A stretch of 64,000 bases of DNA from NCBI RefSeq assembly GCF_009909195.1, contig NZ_JAAAMU010000003.1, positions 372,001 to 436,000 on the forward strand, given 5' to 3'. Positions 21,166-29,165 of this stretch are shown here, piece after piece (the first letter of the stretch is position 1; each line of letters starts with the position of its first letter). The notes beneath the pieces are model-generated. The model was not told the origin of the DNA. It worked only from the letters and a program-made list of their open reading frames with translations, and ran no database searches. The DNA is from Paenibacillus sacheonensis (GTDB taxonomy: Bacteria; Bacillota; Bacilli; Paenibacillales; Paenibacillaceae). A program made the translations under genes and the position numbers.

Positions 21166-22092
21166 GTGCCGATCGGGATCGCAGCCGTGTCCGTCGCGGT
21201 GGCAGCGTTCTGTCTGCTCAGACTGGTCCTGGTCCAAAGAGAAGTTCGCAGCCTCGCGCGGCAGCTGCGCCGCTACAACGACGGCGAGTCCTCCGGCAAG
21301 GTCGCGATCGGCATGCCGGACCGCCGTCTGGAGACGTTGGCCGCGGAGATCAACCGCCATACGGATCTGATCATCAAGGCGAACGCGGAACAAAAGCGCA
21401 CCGAGAACGAGCTTCGCCAAGCCGTCGCTAACATCTCTCACGATCTTCGCACGCCGCTGACGTCCATCTTGGGCTATATTCAACTGCTCGACTCGAAGGG
21501 GCTGCCGGAGGACGTACGCCGGGAAGCCATCGGCGTGATTCGCAAGCGAACGACTCGCCTTCATGCGCTGTTGAACGATTTCTACGAGCTGGCGATGATC
21601 GATTCGACCGACTACGCGCTGAAGCCGGGGCGGCTGCGGCTGGACAAGCTGATTCCCGAGATTATGATGGGTTTCTACGATCAGATGAAGGAGCGGGGGC
21701 TCGAGCCGGCTTTCGAGCTCACGGACAACCCCGCGGAGGTATGGGCGGACGAATCCGCCGTGCGTAGAATCGTCGAGAATCTCGTCGTCAACGCGATCCG
21801 GCATGCTTCGGGAACGCTGAATATTAGCCTCGCCGTGCGGGAGGGAACGGTTGTCTTCGCAATGGCGAATGCGGCCCCGAATCTTCGCGGGTCGGACCTC
21901 GAGCTGCTGTTTAACCGGTTCTACATGGCCGACGCCTCTCGCTCCGGGCTCAGTTCCGGACTCGGCCTGTCCATCGCCCGCGGATTAATGGCGAAGATGG
22001 GCGGAAGCTTGAATGCGACGATGCAGGGAGACGTGCTCTGCCTGCAATGCGTGTGGAAATTGAATAGGCCGGAGCAGGACATACGGCTTTGA
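21166..22092 (+). CDS. Sensor histidine kinase with a single N-terminal helix
   Basis: This 308-residue kinase starts at GTG 21166 after AAGGAGGG. It has one N-terminal hydrophobic helix (1-24), no extracellular domain, a HisKA region with NISHDLRTPLTSILGYIQLL (His about 92), and an HATPase domain with an N box around VENLVVNAIRHASG. Its short input region resembles intramembrane-sensing kinases that detect stress through an associated ABC transporter. It closes the regulator-ATPase-permease-kinase operon. Confidence 0.9.
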   Translation: MPIGIAAVSVAVAAFCLLRLVLVQREVRSLARQLRRYNDGESSGKVAIGMPDRRLETLAAEINRHTDLIIKANAEQKRTENELRQAVANISHDLRTPLTSILGYIQLLDSKGLPEDVRREAIGVIRKRTTRLHALLNDFYELAMIDSTDYALKPGRLRLDKLIPEIMMGFYDQMKERGLEPAFELTDNPAEVWADESAVRRIVENLVVNAIRHASGTLNISLAVREGTVVFAMANAAPNLRGSDLELLFNRFYMADASRSGLSSGLGLSIARGLMAKMGGSLNATMQGDVLCLQCVWKLNRPEQDIRL

Positions 22093-22098
22093 ACACGA

Positions 22099-22257
22099 CT
22101 ACCTCGCCACCTTGACCAAGTCGAACAGGAAGGCCAAAACATTCATCTGCGGCTTCCGCTTCGCGTGATTCCACTTCCAGGCTTCCTTATCGACTTTAAG
22201 AAGCTCCCAATTTTGCAGCCTCGCCTGTTCTTCGTAGAAATAAGGATGATCCAGCAT
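22099..22257 (-). CDS. Small conserved-looking protein of 52 residues
   Basis: An open frame of 52 codons starts at an ATG preceded by GGAAAGGAAAGTGAAG and begins MLDHPYFYEEQARLQNWELL. It is rich in Trp, Lys and aromatic residues and ends FLFDLVKVAR. It fits exactly between the kinase stop (22092) and the terminator at 22301. I do not recognise the family; the composition looks like a real soluble helical protein. Its direction matches the regulator gene to its right, but the terminator between them implies a separate transcript. Confidence 0.65.
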   Translation of the reverse strand: MLDHPYFYEEQARLQNWELLKVDKEAWKWNHAKRKPQMNVLAFLFDLVKVAR

Positions 22258-22300
22258 TTGCTTCACTTTCCTTTCCTTATGCTTTCCTCTAGTGTAAAAA

Positions 22301-22332
22301 AAGAAGTATGACAGCTGAGTGTCATACTTCTT
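22301..22332 (-). terminator. Terminator overlapping the WYL regulator stop codon
   Basis: AAGAAGTATGACA pairs perfectly with TGTCATACTTCTT around a 6-base loop, and the minus strand continues with a run of T. The ascending arm contains the last codons and the stop of the regulator gene. Confidence 0.85.
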
Positions 22333-23236
22333 CGTATCCGGCTAACATTTTTTCGATTTTCGATTTCATGCGGCGCCTCAGCGAAAGCGGTTCGAGCACT
22401 ACTGCCTCTTCGCCGAAGCCGAGCAGCTTCTCGACCAGCCAGTCGACATCGATCGCCTTGACGATGGTCAGCGTAAGCGTGCCGTCGTCATGGAACTGTT
22501 TCTCGTCCGCATAGAATTCGTCCAGCACCCTGGCGAGCGGGCCTGCCTTGAAATGAATGACGGCATGCTCGATTTGATCCTGCGTATTGCCGCCGGAGAA
22601 TAGGTCATCGGCTTGAATATCGTGATGCCGTTCAAACGATACCGGCAGTGCTGTAAGCTCCGTCATCCTCGTCAGCTTGAACACCCGGTAATCGCTGCGC
22701 GAACGACAGTATCCGTATAAGTACCACGTGTCGTATTTGAGCACCAGGCTGACGGGCTCGACGATCCTGTTCAGCCGTTCGTCCTTGGCGTTCATATAGT
22801 GAAATGAAACAAGCCGACAGGAGTTAATGGCCGTGCGGAGCTCTCGGAGAATTTCGTTATAGGTTCTCCAGCTGCCGAGATCGACCGTCAGGCTGGGGGT
22901 TGTGCCCGGACGGCTCTGAACGGACTTCAGCCGGTGAATCGTCTGCTGCGCGCGCTCGTCCTGGAATACGGTCGCCGTGCTGTCGAGCAAGGTAATCAGG
23001 GAGGCGATATCGTCGGGCCCGAGCAGGCTTTTGTCCATCTTGTATTCTTTCATGATTCCGTATCCGCCGTTCACGCCCTGATAGGATACGACCGGAATCC
23101 CTGCCGCGCCGATCGCCTCGATGTCCCTGTAGATGGTCCGCTGAGAAACTCCGAATGTATCCGCCAGCTCCGAGGCCGAGACTACCTCGTTATTCAACAG
23201 TCGATATGTAATGGATAGCAGCCTCTCCAGCTTCAA
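22322..23236 (-). CDS. HTH and WYL-domain transcriptional regulator, YafY type
   Basis: This 304-residue regulator has an N-terminal DeoR-like helix-turn-helix (ASELADTFGVSQRTIYRDIE) and a WYL ligand-binding domain (FHYMNAKDERLNRIVEPVSL, DTWYLYGYCRSRSDYRVFKL). TTG 23236 is preferred because GAGGCGG lies about 10 bp upstream and the family normally begins near KLERLLSITYRLL. WYL regulators sense small ligands or nucleic acids. The target is not evident; the VOC and GyrI-like genes nearby are candidates only by proximity. Confidence 0.88.
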   Translation of the reverse strand: MKLERLLSITYRLLNNEVVSASELADTFGVSQRTIYRDIEAIGAAGIPVVSYQGVNGGYGIMKEYKMDKSLLGPDDIASLITLLDSTATVFQDERAQQTIHRLKSVQSRPGTTPSLTVDLGSWRTYNEILRELRTAINSCRLVSFHYMNAKDERLNRIVEPVSLVLKYDTWYLYGYCRSRSDYRVFKLTRMTELTALPVSFERHHDIQADDLFSGGNTQDQIEHAVIHFKAGPLARVLDEFYADEKQFHDDGTLTLTIVKAIDVDWLVEKLLGFGEEAVVLEPLSLRRRMKSKIEKMLAGYEEV

Positions 23237-23289
23237 GAATGGATCACCGCCTCTGATCGGTATATAGGGATGATTATACCATTTCATTA

Positions 23290-23340
23290 AACCAGCAGCC
23301 TTCGCGGACACTATTTTCTCGTCCGCGTTGGCTGCTGGTT
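23290..23340 (-). terminator. Two-tier hairpin between minus-strand genes
   Basis: AACCAGCAGCC (23290-23300) pairs with GGCTGCTGGTT (23330-23340), and CGCGGAC with GTCCGCG inside. It lies after the solute-binding-like gene on the minus strand. The plus strand continues with TTTTCG and the minus strand with a weak T-rich run, so its direction is uncertain. Confidence 0.65.
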
Positions 23341-23388
23341 TTCGTTAAGGTGCTTTTATGATCCGTCTGTTGTTGGCTCATCCGAGCG

Positions 23389-24576
23389 TTAGCCGAGGAT
23401 AGGTGCCGATGCGTTTGCCTGCAGTTTAACGTCCAGCGCGACCGCCAATTCGTCCAAGGTTTCCTTCACGTCGGCGCCTTCGAATAGAATGCGGCCCAAG
23501 GCTGCATCCACAGCTTCGTCCAGCAGCCGAAACAAGCCGTTCGCCGGCGAGATGGGGAGCGGCGCGCTGTTCGCGAGCTCCGCCAGGACGGCATTGCACA
23601 ATGGATCTTGGTCATGGCCAACCTCCTCGTACGCAGCGCGAAGCGCGGCGATCGATCCGTCCGTTACGAGCAGGGTCAAGGCATTGGCGGAACAGGTCAT
23701 TTCCCGGAGGAGGGAAAAGGCCAGCTCGGGATGAGCCGTCGCGGAAGAAATGCCGAATCCGCATACCCAAGGCTCGTTCGCCGCTTGACCCGTACCGAAT
23801 TGCGGCAGTCCGGCGATACCCAGATCATCCTGCAGCAGGGGCTGAATTTCATGCAGCATAACGTAATAATCCAAGATCATGCCGGCTTCGCGGCGCAGGA
23901 TATCGCCATTGAAGAAAGTGTCCTGGGTTGCCGAAGCAGCACGGTGCTTTCGGACAAGATCGGCTGCCCGCTGCACGGCTTGTATGGCCGGCGGACTGTC
24001 GGCATATCCGGAAGCGCGGCTTCGATCCGGGGAGAGCCAGTCCGTGCCGGCCGATAGCAGCAGCAAGCCGATATATTCGCGCTGAAACGGGATTCGTGCC
24101 GCAAAACGCTTCGCGTCCTTGGCCGCGTTTGCTTCCTGAAGCCGAATGGCGATCTTTTCAAAATCATCCCACGTCCAACCCGCAGCGGGGTAAGGAATAC
24201 CGGCTTTATCGAACCAGCGCTTATTATAGAAGATTCCTTTCATCGTCGCGCTCAGCGGAAGCACAGCGATGCTTCCCTCCTGCTCGGCCAAGCGGAAGAT
24301 CGAAGGATGAAACAGATCGATCAAATCCGGGTTCTGCCCCAGCCATGCCCGCAAATCCAGCAAATGTCCCTGCCTGGCGCAATCGGCGATGTCGCCGTTA
24401 AACAGCTGAACCAGATCGGCATCGGATTGGCCTGCGATAAGGGCCGAGCGGATCTCTCCGTTGGGAAGCACCTTCACGAGGACGCTCACGCCAGGGTTCG
24501 ACGCTTCGAACCGGCGCGCGATTTCTTCCACCGCCTCCTGCTGCCACGGTTCGTCGATATGTACGACTACTTGCAT
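23389..24576 (-). CDS. Solute-binding-protein-like protein without signal peptide
   Basis: The 395 residues follow the family 1 extracellular sugar-binding fold from the first strand (VVVHIDEPWQQEAVEEIARR) through KGIFYNKRWFDKAGIPYP to the C-terminus. There is no signal peptide or lipobox, and in-frame sequence upstream reaches a stop without offering one. GGAG lies 8 bp before the ATG. No permease is adjacent. It may be a cytoplasmic sugar-sensing or buffering protein, or a lipoprotein gene that lost its 5-prime end. The family assignment is firm; the role is unknown. Confidence 0.75.
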   Translation of the reverse strand: MQVVVHIDEPWQQEAVEEIARRFEASNPGVSVLVKVLPNGEIRSALIAGQSDADLVQLFNGDIADCARQGHLLDLRAWLGQNPDLIDLFHPSIFRLAEQEGSIAVLPLSATMKGIFYNKRWFDKAGIPYPAAGWTWDDFEKIAIRLQEANAAKDAKRFAARIPFQREYIGLLLLSAGTDWLSPDRSRASGYADSPPAIQAVQRAADLVRKHRAASATQDTFFNGDILRREAGMILDYYVMLHEIQPLLQDDLGIAGLPQFGTGQAANEPWVCGFGISSATAHPELAFSLLREMTCSANALTLLVTDGSIAALRAAYEEVGHDQDPLCNAVLAELANSAPLPISPANGLFRLLDEAVDAALGRILFEGADVKETLDELAVALDVKLQANASAPILG

Positions 24577-24756
24577 GCGTTCAACTCCAATCGGTCTATT
24601 TGCGGGACTCTTGCTGACTGAGAGCGCCTCCCATGGGAGGATGCGGATTTACAATTTAAGTCAACTATACCATCCATATCTGTACACTTGAACACACTGC
24701 ATGCCGTGTCAAATAAAAAATATGTACAAAAGCTAGAAGGAATTTCCAACAAAAAG

Positions 24757-24772
24757 GCGAATGTATATTCGC
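24757..24772. promoter_or_regulatory. Perfect inverted repeat upstream of the VOC gene
   Basis: GCGAAT-GTAT-ATTCGC is a perfect palindrome, followed by further ATTCGC and ATTCG half-sites to 24788, just before the GGAGGAGG ribosome binding site. It looks like an operator. Its half-sites differ from the LexA consensus (CGAAC/GTTCG) by one base each. Confidence 0.45.
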
Positions 24773-24808
24773 ATATTCGCGTATTCGTCTTGGAGGAGGC
24801 AATTGAAG

Positions 24809-25588
24809 ATGGGCAAACAAATCGGCAGCTCGTTGAGCGTGCTAACGGTGTCCGACCTTGCGCGCTCGCGGCAGTATTACCGGGAAGTGCTGGGCTTCGA
24901 CGTGACAGACTGGTGGGCGGAACGGGACGGATTGAACGGCATGGCGCTGAAGCTGCATCAGGCACCGGAGGGATTTACGCCGGTTCCGAATCCGCCGGAG
25001 GCCGGCGCGGACACGGGCGTTGACGTGCAGGGCTACACAGATACGTGGGCGGGACTCGACAGCCTGTACGAGGAATTCAAAAGCAAGGGAGCCGCGTTCG
25101 CAAGGGAGCCTGTCGTCTATCCGGATTTCGGGCCGTGGAAAGAGTTCGTCGTCGAGGATCCGGACGGTTACCATCTGGCTTTCGGCGGCATCGACGGTGC
25201 CCGGGCCCATGCCAGCATCGAGCCTCGCATCGACGCCGGCATCGTTTGGGTGCGGGATTTGGAGCGGGCCGTCGAGCGTTACGGCAAGCTGATCGGTATG
25301 CAGGCAAGAGAAGAGGACCGCTATGGGCATCTGCATCTGTTCCGACTGGATAACGGCACGAGTCTGATGCTGGATTCGAACGGCATGGAGTCCGTGCCGG
25401 TGCGCGAGAACGGGGCGCCGCAGCTGAAACTGAGCACGCATGATATCGAGCGGGCGAAGAGCGAAGCGCTGCAGCATGGTTTCGAGATCGCGCTCGACAT
25501 TCAACGGCTGCCATCCGTATCGTACTTCAACATTCGCGACGAAGACGGCAATGTACTGACGATTACGCAGGACATCCATTCATCCTGA
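24809..25588 (+). CDS. Two-domain VOC (glyoxalase/bleomycin-resistance fold) protein
   Basis: The 259 residues hold two vicinal-oxygen-chelate domains: residues 1-130 (SVLTVSDLARSRQYYREVLG to VVEDPDGYHLAFGG) and 135-259 (GIVWVRDLERAVERYGKLIG to NIRDEDGNVLTITQ). ATG 24809 is used because GGAGGAGG lies 9 bp before it; an upstream in-frame ATG sits inside the palindrome. Such proteins are metal-dependent lyases, dioxygenases or drug binders, and the sequence alone does not decide. It lies 20 bp before the GyrI-like gene, so they are probably cotranscribed. Confidence 0.85.
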   Translation: MGKQIGSSLSVLTVSDLARSRQYYREVLGFDVTDWWAERDGLNGMALKLHQAPEGFTPVPNPPEAGADTGVDVQGYTDTWAGLDSLYEEFKSKGAAFAREPVVYPDFGPWKEFVVEDPDGYHLAFGGIDGARAHASIEPRIDAGIVWVRDLERAVERYGKLIGMQAREEDRYGHLHLFRLDNGTSLMLDSNGMESVPVRENGAPQLKLSTHDIERAKSEALQHGFEIALDIQRLPSVSYFNIRDEDGNVLTITQDIHSS

Positions 25589-25608
25589 CGACGGAGGCGG
25601 AGTTTGCT

Positions 25609-27096
25609 ATGAGAGTACGAATCGTAGAAATGCCGGAAGTGAAAGCGGCGGTCATCCGTTCGGAGCTGGGCGGCGAGTTCACGCGTGCTGCCTGGCGGCG
25701 GATACGGGAGCTGCTGGGCGGTCACGGGGCCGTGAAGAACGAGGATTACGGGTTCGTCTTTATTCCCGAATGGCAATGGGCGAACGGCGTGCGCGAACTG
25801 TGGACCGGCGTCGAGGTAAGCGGCTTCGAGGGGCTGCCGGATGGGTTGGAGACGATCACGATTCCGGCGAGAACCTACGCGAAGCTGACGGTCCGCGGAG
25901 ATATGCAAGTCTTGGACGAAGCCTATGGCTTCTTGTCCCAATGGTTCGAGCGGGAAGGAATCGAGCGGGACGTAACCGAGGGCTCGCTCGGCTTCGAGGC
26001 GAACCGGCTGAATCCGGTCAATCCGTTCGACATTCCAAGGCCGGAGTTGACTTTCGTCGACTACGACATCTATGCGCCGATCAAGAGCGGGCAGGCGATC
26101 GAGACGGACCGGTTTCCGAACATCGAGTCGGTCGAAGTAAAAGCGATCCCGCAGCGCCGGGTCGCCGGCGTCGAGCGGTTCGTGCGGCAGGCGGAAGGAG
26201 AAGATCCGGCTGTCGCGATTCCGGCGATATGGGCGGAATTCCATCGCTTGAATGACGGCTGGAAGGATATTCGCGCCTGCGGGGAATCCTTCGGCCTGTT
26301 TACTTACGCGCCGCCTTTCGGACCGGGCCAGGATTTTCTGTATCTGGCCTGCGTCGAGCTGGCGCCGGGCGACGATACCCCGGTGCCGGAAGGCATGACG
26401 GAGCGCGTCATCCCGGCCCACGAGTTCGCGGTCATTACGCATCGCGGGCCGCTATCGCACATTCACCAGGCATGGGGGTTCTTCCACGGCAGCTGGCGGT
26501 TATGGCACTCGAACGGGTACGCGGCCGTCGACGAGTTCGAATACGAGCGGTACGACGAACGTTACCTGGGTCCGGAGCAATCGGAATCCGTTATCGAGCT
26601 GCATTTCCCGATCGCGCCGGCGTCGCAGCCCGTTCCGTTGACCGATAAACGCATCTTCGACGAGAAAGGCGGCTTCGAGCTGCAGGATCTGCGGAACGCG
26701 CAGGTGCATATGGCTTGCCTCAAAGGCGCCGAGCTCCATGGCGTCGATCTGCGGAACGCATCGCTGGAGCATGTCAATTTCGTCCATTCGACGTGGCAGC
26801 ATATTTATTTCTCGAACGTGCACGTCAAGCATATTCAGCTTGGCGGGACCGTGTTCGAGGGGATTGCCCGACCGAAGGCCGAAGTCAGCAGCTTGGAGGG
26901 GGAGGCCGGTACGGACGGCTGGGTCAACGTGGAGCCGGTCGTCTTTCGCGACAGCGATCTCAGCCAAGCCGTCTTCGACAATTGCCGGCTGAACGGCGTG
27001 CAGCTTCGCGGCTGCGAAGTCGAGGGCATGACGATCGACGGAATTCCGGTGGCGGAGCTGCTGGCCGGGTATGCGGCGGCGAAGAGCGGAAGCTGA
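25609..27096 (+). CDS. Tandem GyrI-like effector-binding domains fused to pentapeptide-like repeats
   Basis: This 495-residue cytoplasmic protein has an unusual layout. Two GyrI-like/AraC effector-binding domains (about 1-150, ending near SLGFEANRLNPVNPFDIPRP and again FEYERYDERY at about 315) precede a C-terminal region from about 340. That region has A(D/N)LXX-type pentapeptide-like repeats (LQDLRNAQVHMACLKGAELH, FRDSDLSQAVFDNCRLNGVQ). GyrI-like domains bind drugs or gyrase, and pentapeptide beta-helices can mimic DNA and protect gyrase. A drug-binding or topoisomerase-protecting role is an inference. It is likely cotranscribed with the VOC gene. Confidence 0.72.
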   Translation: MRVRIVEMPEVKAAVIRSELGGEFTRAAWRRIRELLGGHGAVKNEDYGFVFIPEWQWANGVRELWTGVEVSGFEGLPDGLETITIPARTYAKLTVRGDMQVLDEAYGFLSQWFEREGIERDVTEGSLGFEANRLNPVNPFDIPRPELTFVDYDIYAPIKSGQAIETDRFPNIESVEVKAIPQRRVAGVERFVRQAEGEDPAVAIPAIWAEFHRLNDGWKDIRACGESFGLFTYAPPFGPGQDFLYLACVELAPGDDTPVPEGMTERVIPAHEFAVITHRGPLSHIHQAWGFFHGSWRLWHSNGYAAVDEFEYERYDERYLGPEQSESVIELHFPIAPASQPVPLTDKRIFDEKGGFELQDLRNAQVHMACLKGAELHGVDLRNASLEHVNFVHSTWQHIYFSNVHVKHIQLGGTVFEGIARPKAEVSSLEGEAGTDGWVNVEPVVFRDSDLSQAVFDNCRLNGVQLRGCEVEGMTIDGIPVAELLAGYAAAKSGS

Positions 27097-27250
27097 GACG
27101 TGGGTAAGCGACCTCTCTTAGGGAGCCGAAGCTCCGGCAAATTCGAACGGGAACGACTTTGGTGCGGAGCACCACGGGAGCGATCGTCGAAGTTGACGGG
27201 CGGAAGCGGCGGCACGAACCGGTGCATCCTGGTCTTAAGCAAAGCCGAAT

Positions 27251-27278
27251 AGCCGGAAGCAGACTGCTGCTTCCGGCT
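27251..27278. terminator. Hairpin in the gap after the GyrI-like gene
   Basis: AGCCGGAAGCAG pairs perfectly with CTGCTTCCGGCT around a 4-base loop. No U-run follows. The rest of the 27097-27407 gap shows no gene. Confidence 0.45.
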
Positions 27279-27407
27279 GCTCGGGCCGCTCGGATTAATA
27301 GATTAAAGGGCCTTCGGCGCGAAAGCCTTGAACGAACCGCGGTTCATCGCGTACACTAGCAGAAGAGCCGCGTCCAAGCGGCGTCTACCGAAGGAGCGTG
27401 CATAAAC

Positions 27408-27593
27408 ATGGCAAAGAGCGCGGCACGAAAGCGCATCGAGCAGCGATTGCGGCAGGGCGGAATGGATCCGCGGCAGCAGCGGGGGAATTGGAACGGCGTG
27501 AAGCCGGTCACGCGAGTGAAACCGGACAAAAGGAAATACGCGTATCCGAAGAATGACGATGATCGAGGCTTTAAGCCGGCAAGAGCGGTTTAA
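27408..27593 (+). CDS. Small basic protein, 61 residues
   Basis: A very basic protein (MAKSAARKRIEQRLRQGGMD at the start, many Arg and Lys) with GAAGGAG about 10 bp before the ATG. The beginning resembles the short Bacillus YqkK-like hypothetical proteins (MAKS-x-ARK pattern), which have no known function. It may bind nucleic acid or ribosomes, judging only by charge. Its last codons lie in the ascending arm of a long inverted repeat that probably acts as terminator. Confidence 0.7.
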   Translation: MAKSAARKRIEQRLRQGGMDPRQQRGNWNGVKPVTRVKPDKRKYAYPKNDDDRGFKPARAV

Positions 27594-27617
27594 AGGTTGG
27601 ATCATCGTCATTCTTTT
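27551..27617 (+). terminator. Long-loop inverted repeat at the end of the small basic gene
   Basis: GAATGACGATGAT (27551-27563) pairs perfectly with ATCATCGTCATTC (27601-27613), followed by TTTT. The loop is 37 bases, long for a terminator, but the position is right. Confidence 0.55.
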
Positions 27618-27697
27618 ATGTTGAGAAGGGCGCGGAGGCGGCCAAGGCCGAATAGGCCGGTGCATGCAACGGGGCATAAGCAGCAGCTGTTATCGCC

Positions 27698-28225
27698 TTA
27701 AATAACCTGAATGGCGTAGATGACAGACGTATCGCCGTCGGCATATTTGCCGTCCGCCGACTTCCAGTAGGCCGATATTCCATAATAATAGAGACCGGGC
27801 TTCTGCGGCGCGAGGTAATGACCGTTGGTCAGCTGAATCGAGGCCGATTCGCGGTCGTTCCTATATTGCGTGACTTCCACTTGAGCGGGAGCGGGCTTGT
27901 AGGCAAACGACACATCGATGACCGCGCCTGCTTTCACGATTGTGGAAGGAGCGTATTTCCGGGCCGTGCCGTAACCGCCGATGTAATCGGCGCATCCGAG
28001 ATTGCCCCAGCAATACGTGCTTTGCAGGGTAGCTAATCGCTTGCCGTTCGCAACGACGAGCGGCTGCGGGATTTCGTCCTTGGGGGGATCCATGACGGAA
28101 TGGACCTGCTTGGAGGCGAACGCTTTCAATTGCGATGCTTCCGAGCATCCGGCGAGCGTGAATGAAGCGATCGCCAGAATCGCGATGCCCCTCGTAATGC
28201 CCGTCCGATAACCGATGTTTCTCAT
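27698..28225 (-). CDS. Lipoprotein of unknown function
   Basis: The 175 residues include a lipoprotein signal peptide (lipobox FTLAGC, Cys about 27). The mature part contains STYCWGNLGCADYIGG and a predicted beta-sandwich, ending DTSVIYAIQVI. The two Cys in the mature domain could form a disulfide. I do not recognise a named family. It is transcribed alone on the minus strand between two unrelated plus-strand genes, so context gives no role. Confidence 0.75.
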   Translation of the reverse strand: MRNIGYRTGITRGIAILAIASFTLAGCSEASQLKAFASKQVHSVMDPPKDEIPQPLVVANGKRLATLQSTYCWGNLGCADYIGGYGTARKYAPSTIVKAGAVIDVSFAYKPAPAQVEVTQYRNDRESASIQLTNGHYLAPQKPGLYYYGISAYWKSADGKYADGDTSVIYAIQVI

Positions 28226-28421
28226 CTCGTTCAGACCTCCCTTCGTTTCTACTAGACGGCGCGAATCGGAGAAAGGTTACATAGGCAGCACCAGGCGCCG
28301 ACGGTTGCTTCCGAACGTTCGGATCGGCTATGATCGAGTCATTCAACCTATGCAGAGGGCAATCATCATTGCCGGTGCTCTTCATCCGTGTACCGACCGG
28401 AGGGCCGAAAGGAGAGTTACG

Positions 28422-28931
28422 ATGAATCGACGCAAAGATTTGCAAAACGAGTTCGGGGTGAAGGGTCGTTCGATGGGCATCTTCCAAATCGTCAACATCC
28501 GAAACGGGAAGCAGTACGTGGCAGCCTCGCCGACGCTGGATTCGGCATGGCAGCGGGAGAAGTTCATGCTCGACACGGGAAGCCATCTCAACTCCGCGCT
28601 CCAGCACGATTACAAGAACCAGGCGGGAGCGGATTTTCATTTCGAAATATTGGCGAAGCTGGAACTTGGCGTGGACAAGCTCGACGGCAGCAAGAACAGC
28701 GCGGAAGCGAAGTCTGACGCAGGCACGGAGATGCCTGGTGCCGGAAACAGAAAGTCCGAAGGGGAACCTGCAAAGTCAGGTGAAGACCCAGCTCGTACGG
28801 AATTGTCCATCTTGAACCGCAGCGCCGTGCAATCCTACCGGGACGCCCTGAAGAAGCTGGAGCAGCAGTGGCTGGACGAGCTAAAGCCATACGGGCCGGC
28901 AGGCTATAATCGTCCGCCGCAAGAAGGCTAA
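28422..28931 (+). CDS. GIY-YIG nuclease-like protein
   Basis: This 169-residue protein starts at an ATG with AAAGGAGAG upstream. Residues about 16-85 follow the GIY-YIG fold as found in small Firmicutes homologues: the GIY strand is GIFQI, the YIG strand is QYVAAS, and a later helix carries LNSALQHDYKNQ. The canonical Tyr and Gly residues are partly replaced, so nuclease activity is uncertain. The C-terminal half has a low-complexity linker and a helix (YRDALKKLEQQWLDELKPYG). Function unknown. Confidence 0.75.
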   Translation: MNRRKDLQNEFGVKGRSMGIFQIVNIRNGKQYVAASPTLDSAWQREKFMLDTGSHLNSALQHDYKNQAGADFHFEILAKLELGVDKLDGSKNSAEAKSDAGTEMPGAGNRKSEGEPAKSGEDPARTELSILNRSAVQSYRDALKKLEQQWLDELKPYGPAGYNRPPQEG

Positions 28932-28985
28932 GGGACGGTGGGCGGCGTTAGTATAAAAAATTCTGACTATTTCGCCTAATATCTG

Positions 28986-29014
28986 TTGACATGCGTTTCA
29001 TAAGAAGGTAATAT
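28986..29014 (+). promoter_or_regulatory. Strong sigma-A promoter with leader
   Basis: A perfect TTGACA (28986-28991), a 17-bp spacer and TAATAT (29009-29014). The predicted transcript starts near 29021 and meets a strong terminator at 29073-29112 before reaching the SDR gene. Confidence 0.75.
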
Positions 29015-29020
29015 GTGGAT

Positions 29021-29112
29021 TAAATCATAGTAAGTTGATGGGAAAAGAATATATTAATCGACCGGATTACCGGAGAGACCAATCATCGGAGGATGAGTGC
29101 GTCTCTTTTTTT
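29021..29112 (+). ncRNA. Leader RNA or small RNA ending at a terminator
   Basis: The predicted transcript of about 90 bases contains a CCGG-ATTA-CCGG hairpin (29062-29073) and ends in the terminator below. It matches no riboswitch consensus I know. It could be an attenuated leader of the SDR-dioxygenase operon or an independent small RNA. Confidence 0.4.
29073..29112 (+). terminator. Intrinsic terminator in the SDR leader
   Basis: GAGAGAC pairs with GTCTCT, and TCATC-GGAG-GATGA forms an upper stem, followed by seven T. It stands between the strong promoter and the SDR start at 29166, so most transcripts should stop here unless an alternative fold forms. Confidence 0.75.
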
Positions 29113-29165
29113 ATCGCTGCTTGCTGTGATTTCAATCGTGTACCAGGGCGGAGGAGGAATGGAGC

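Noticed and set aside
24757..24772. Palindrome considered as a LexA box
   Set aside because: The half-sites are CGAAT/ATTCG rather than CGAAC/GTTCG, so it is reported only as a general operator candidate.
28986..29112. Leader considered as a SAM, T-box, preQ1 or cyclic-di-GMP riboswitch
   Set aside because: None of the conserved core sequences of these classes is present; only an unassigned leader with terminator can be supported.
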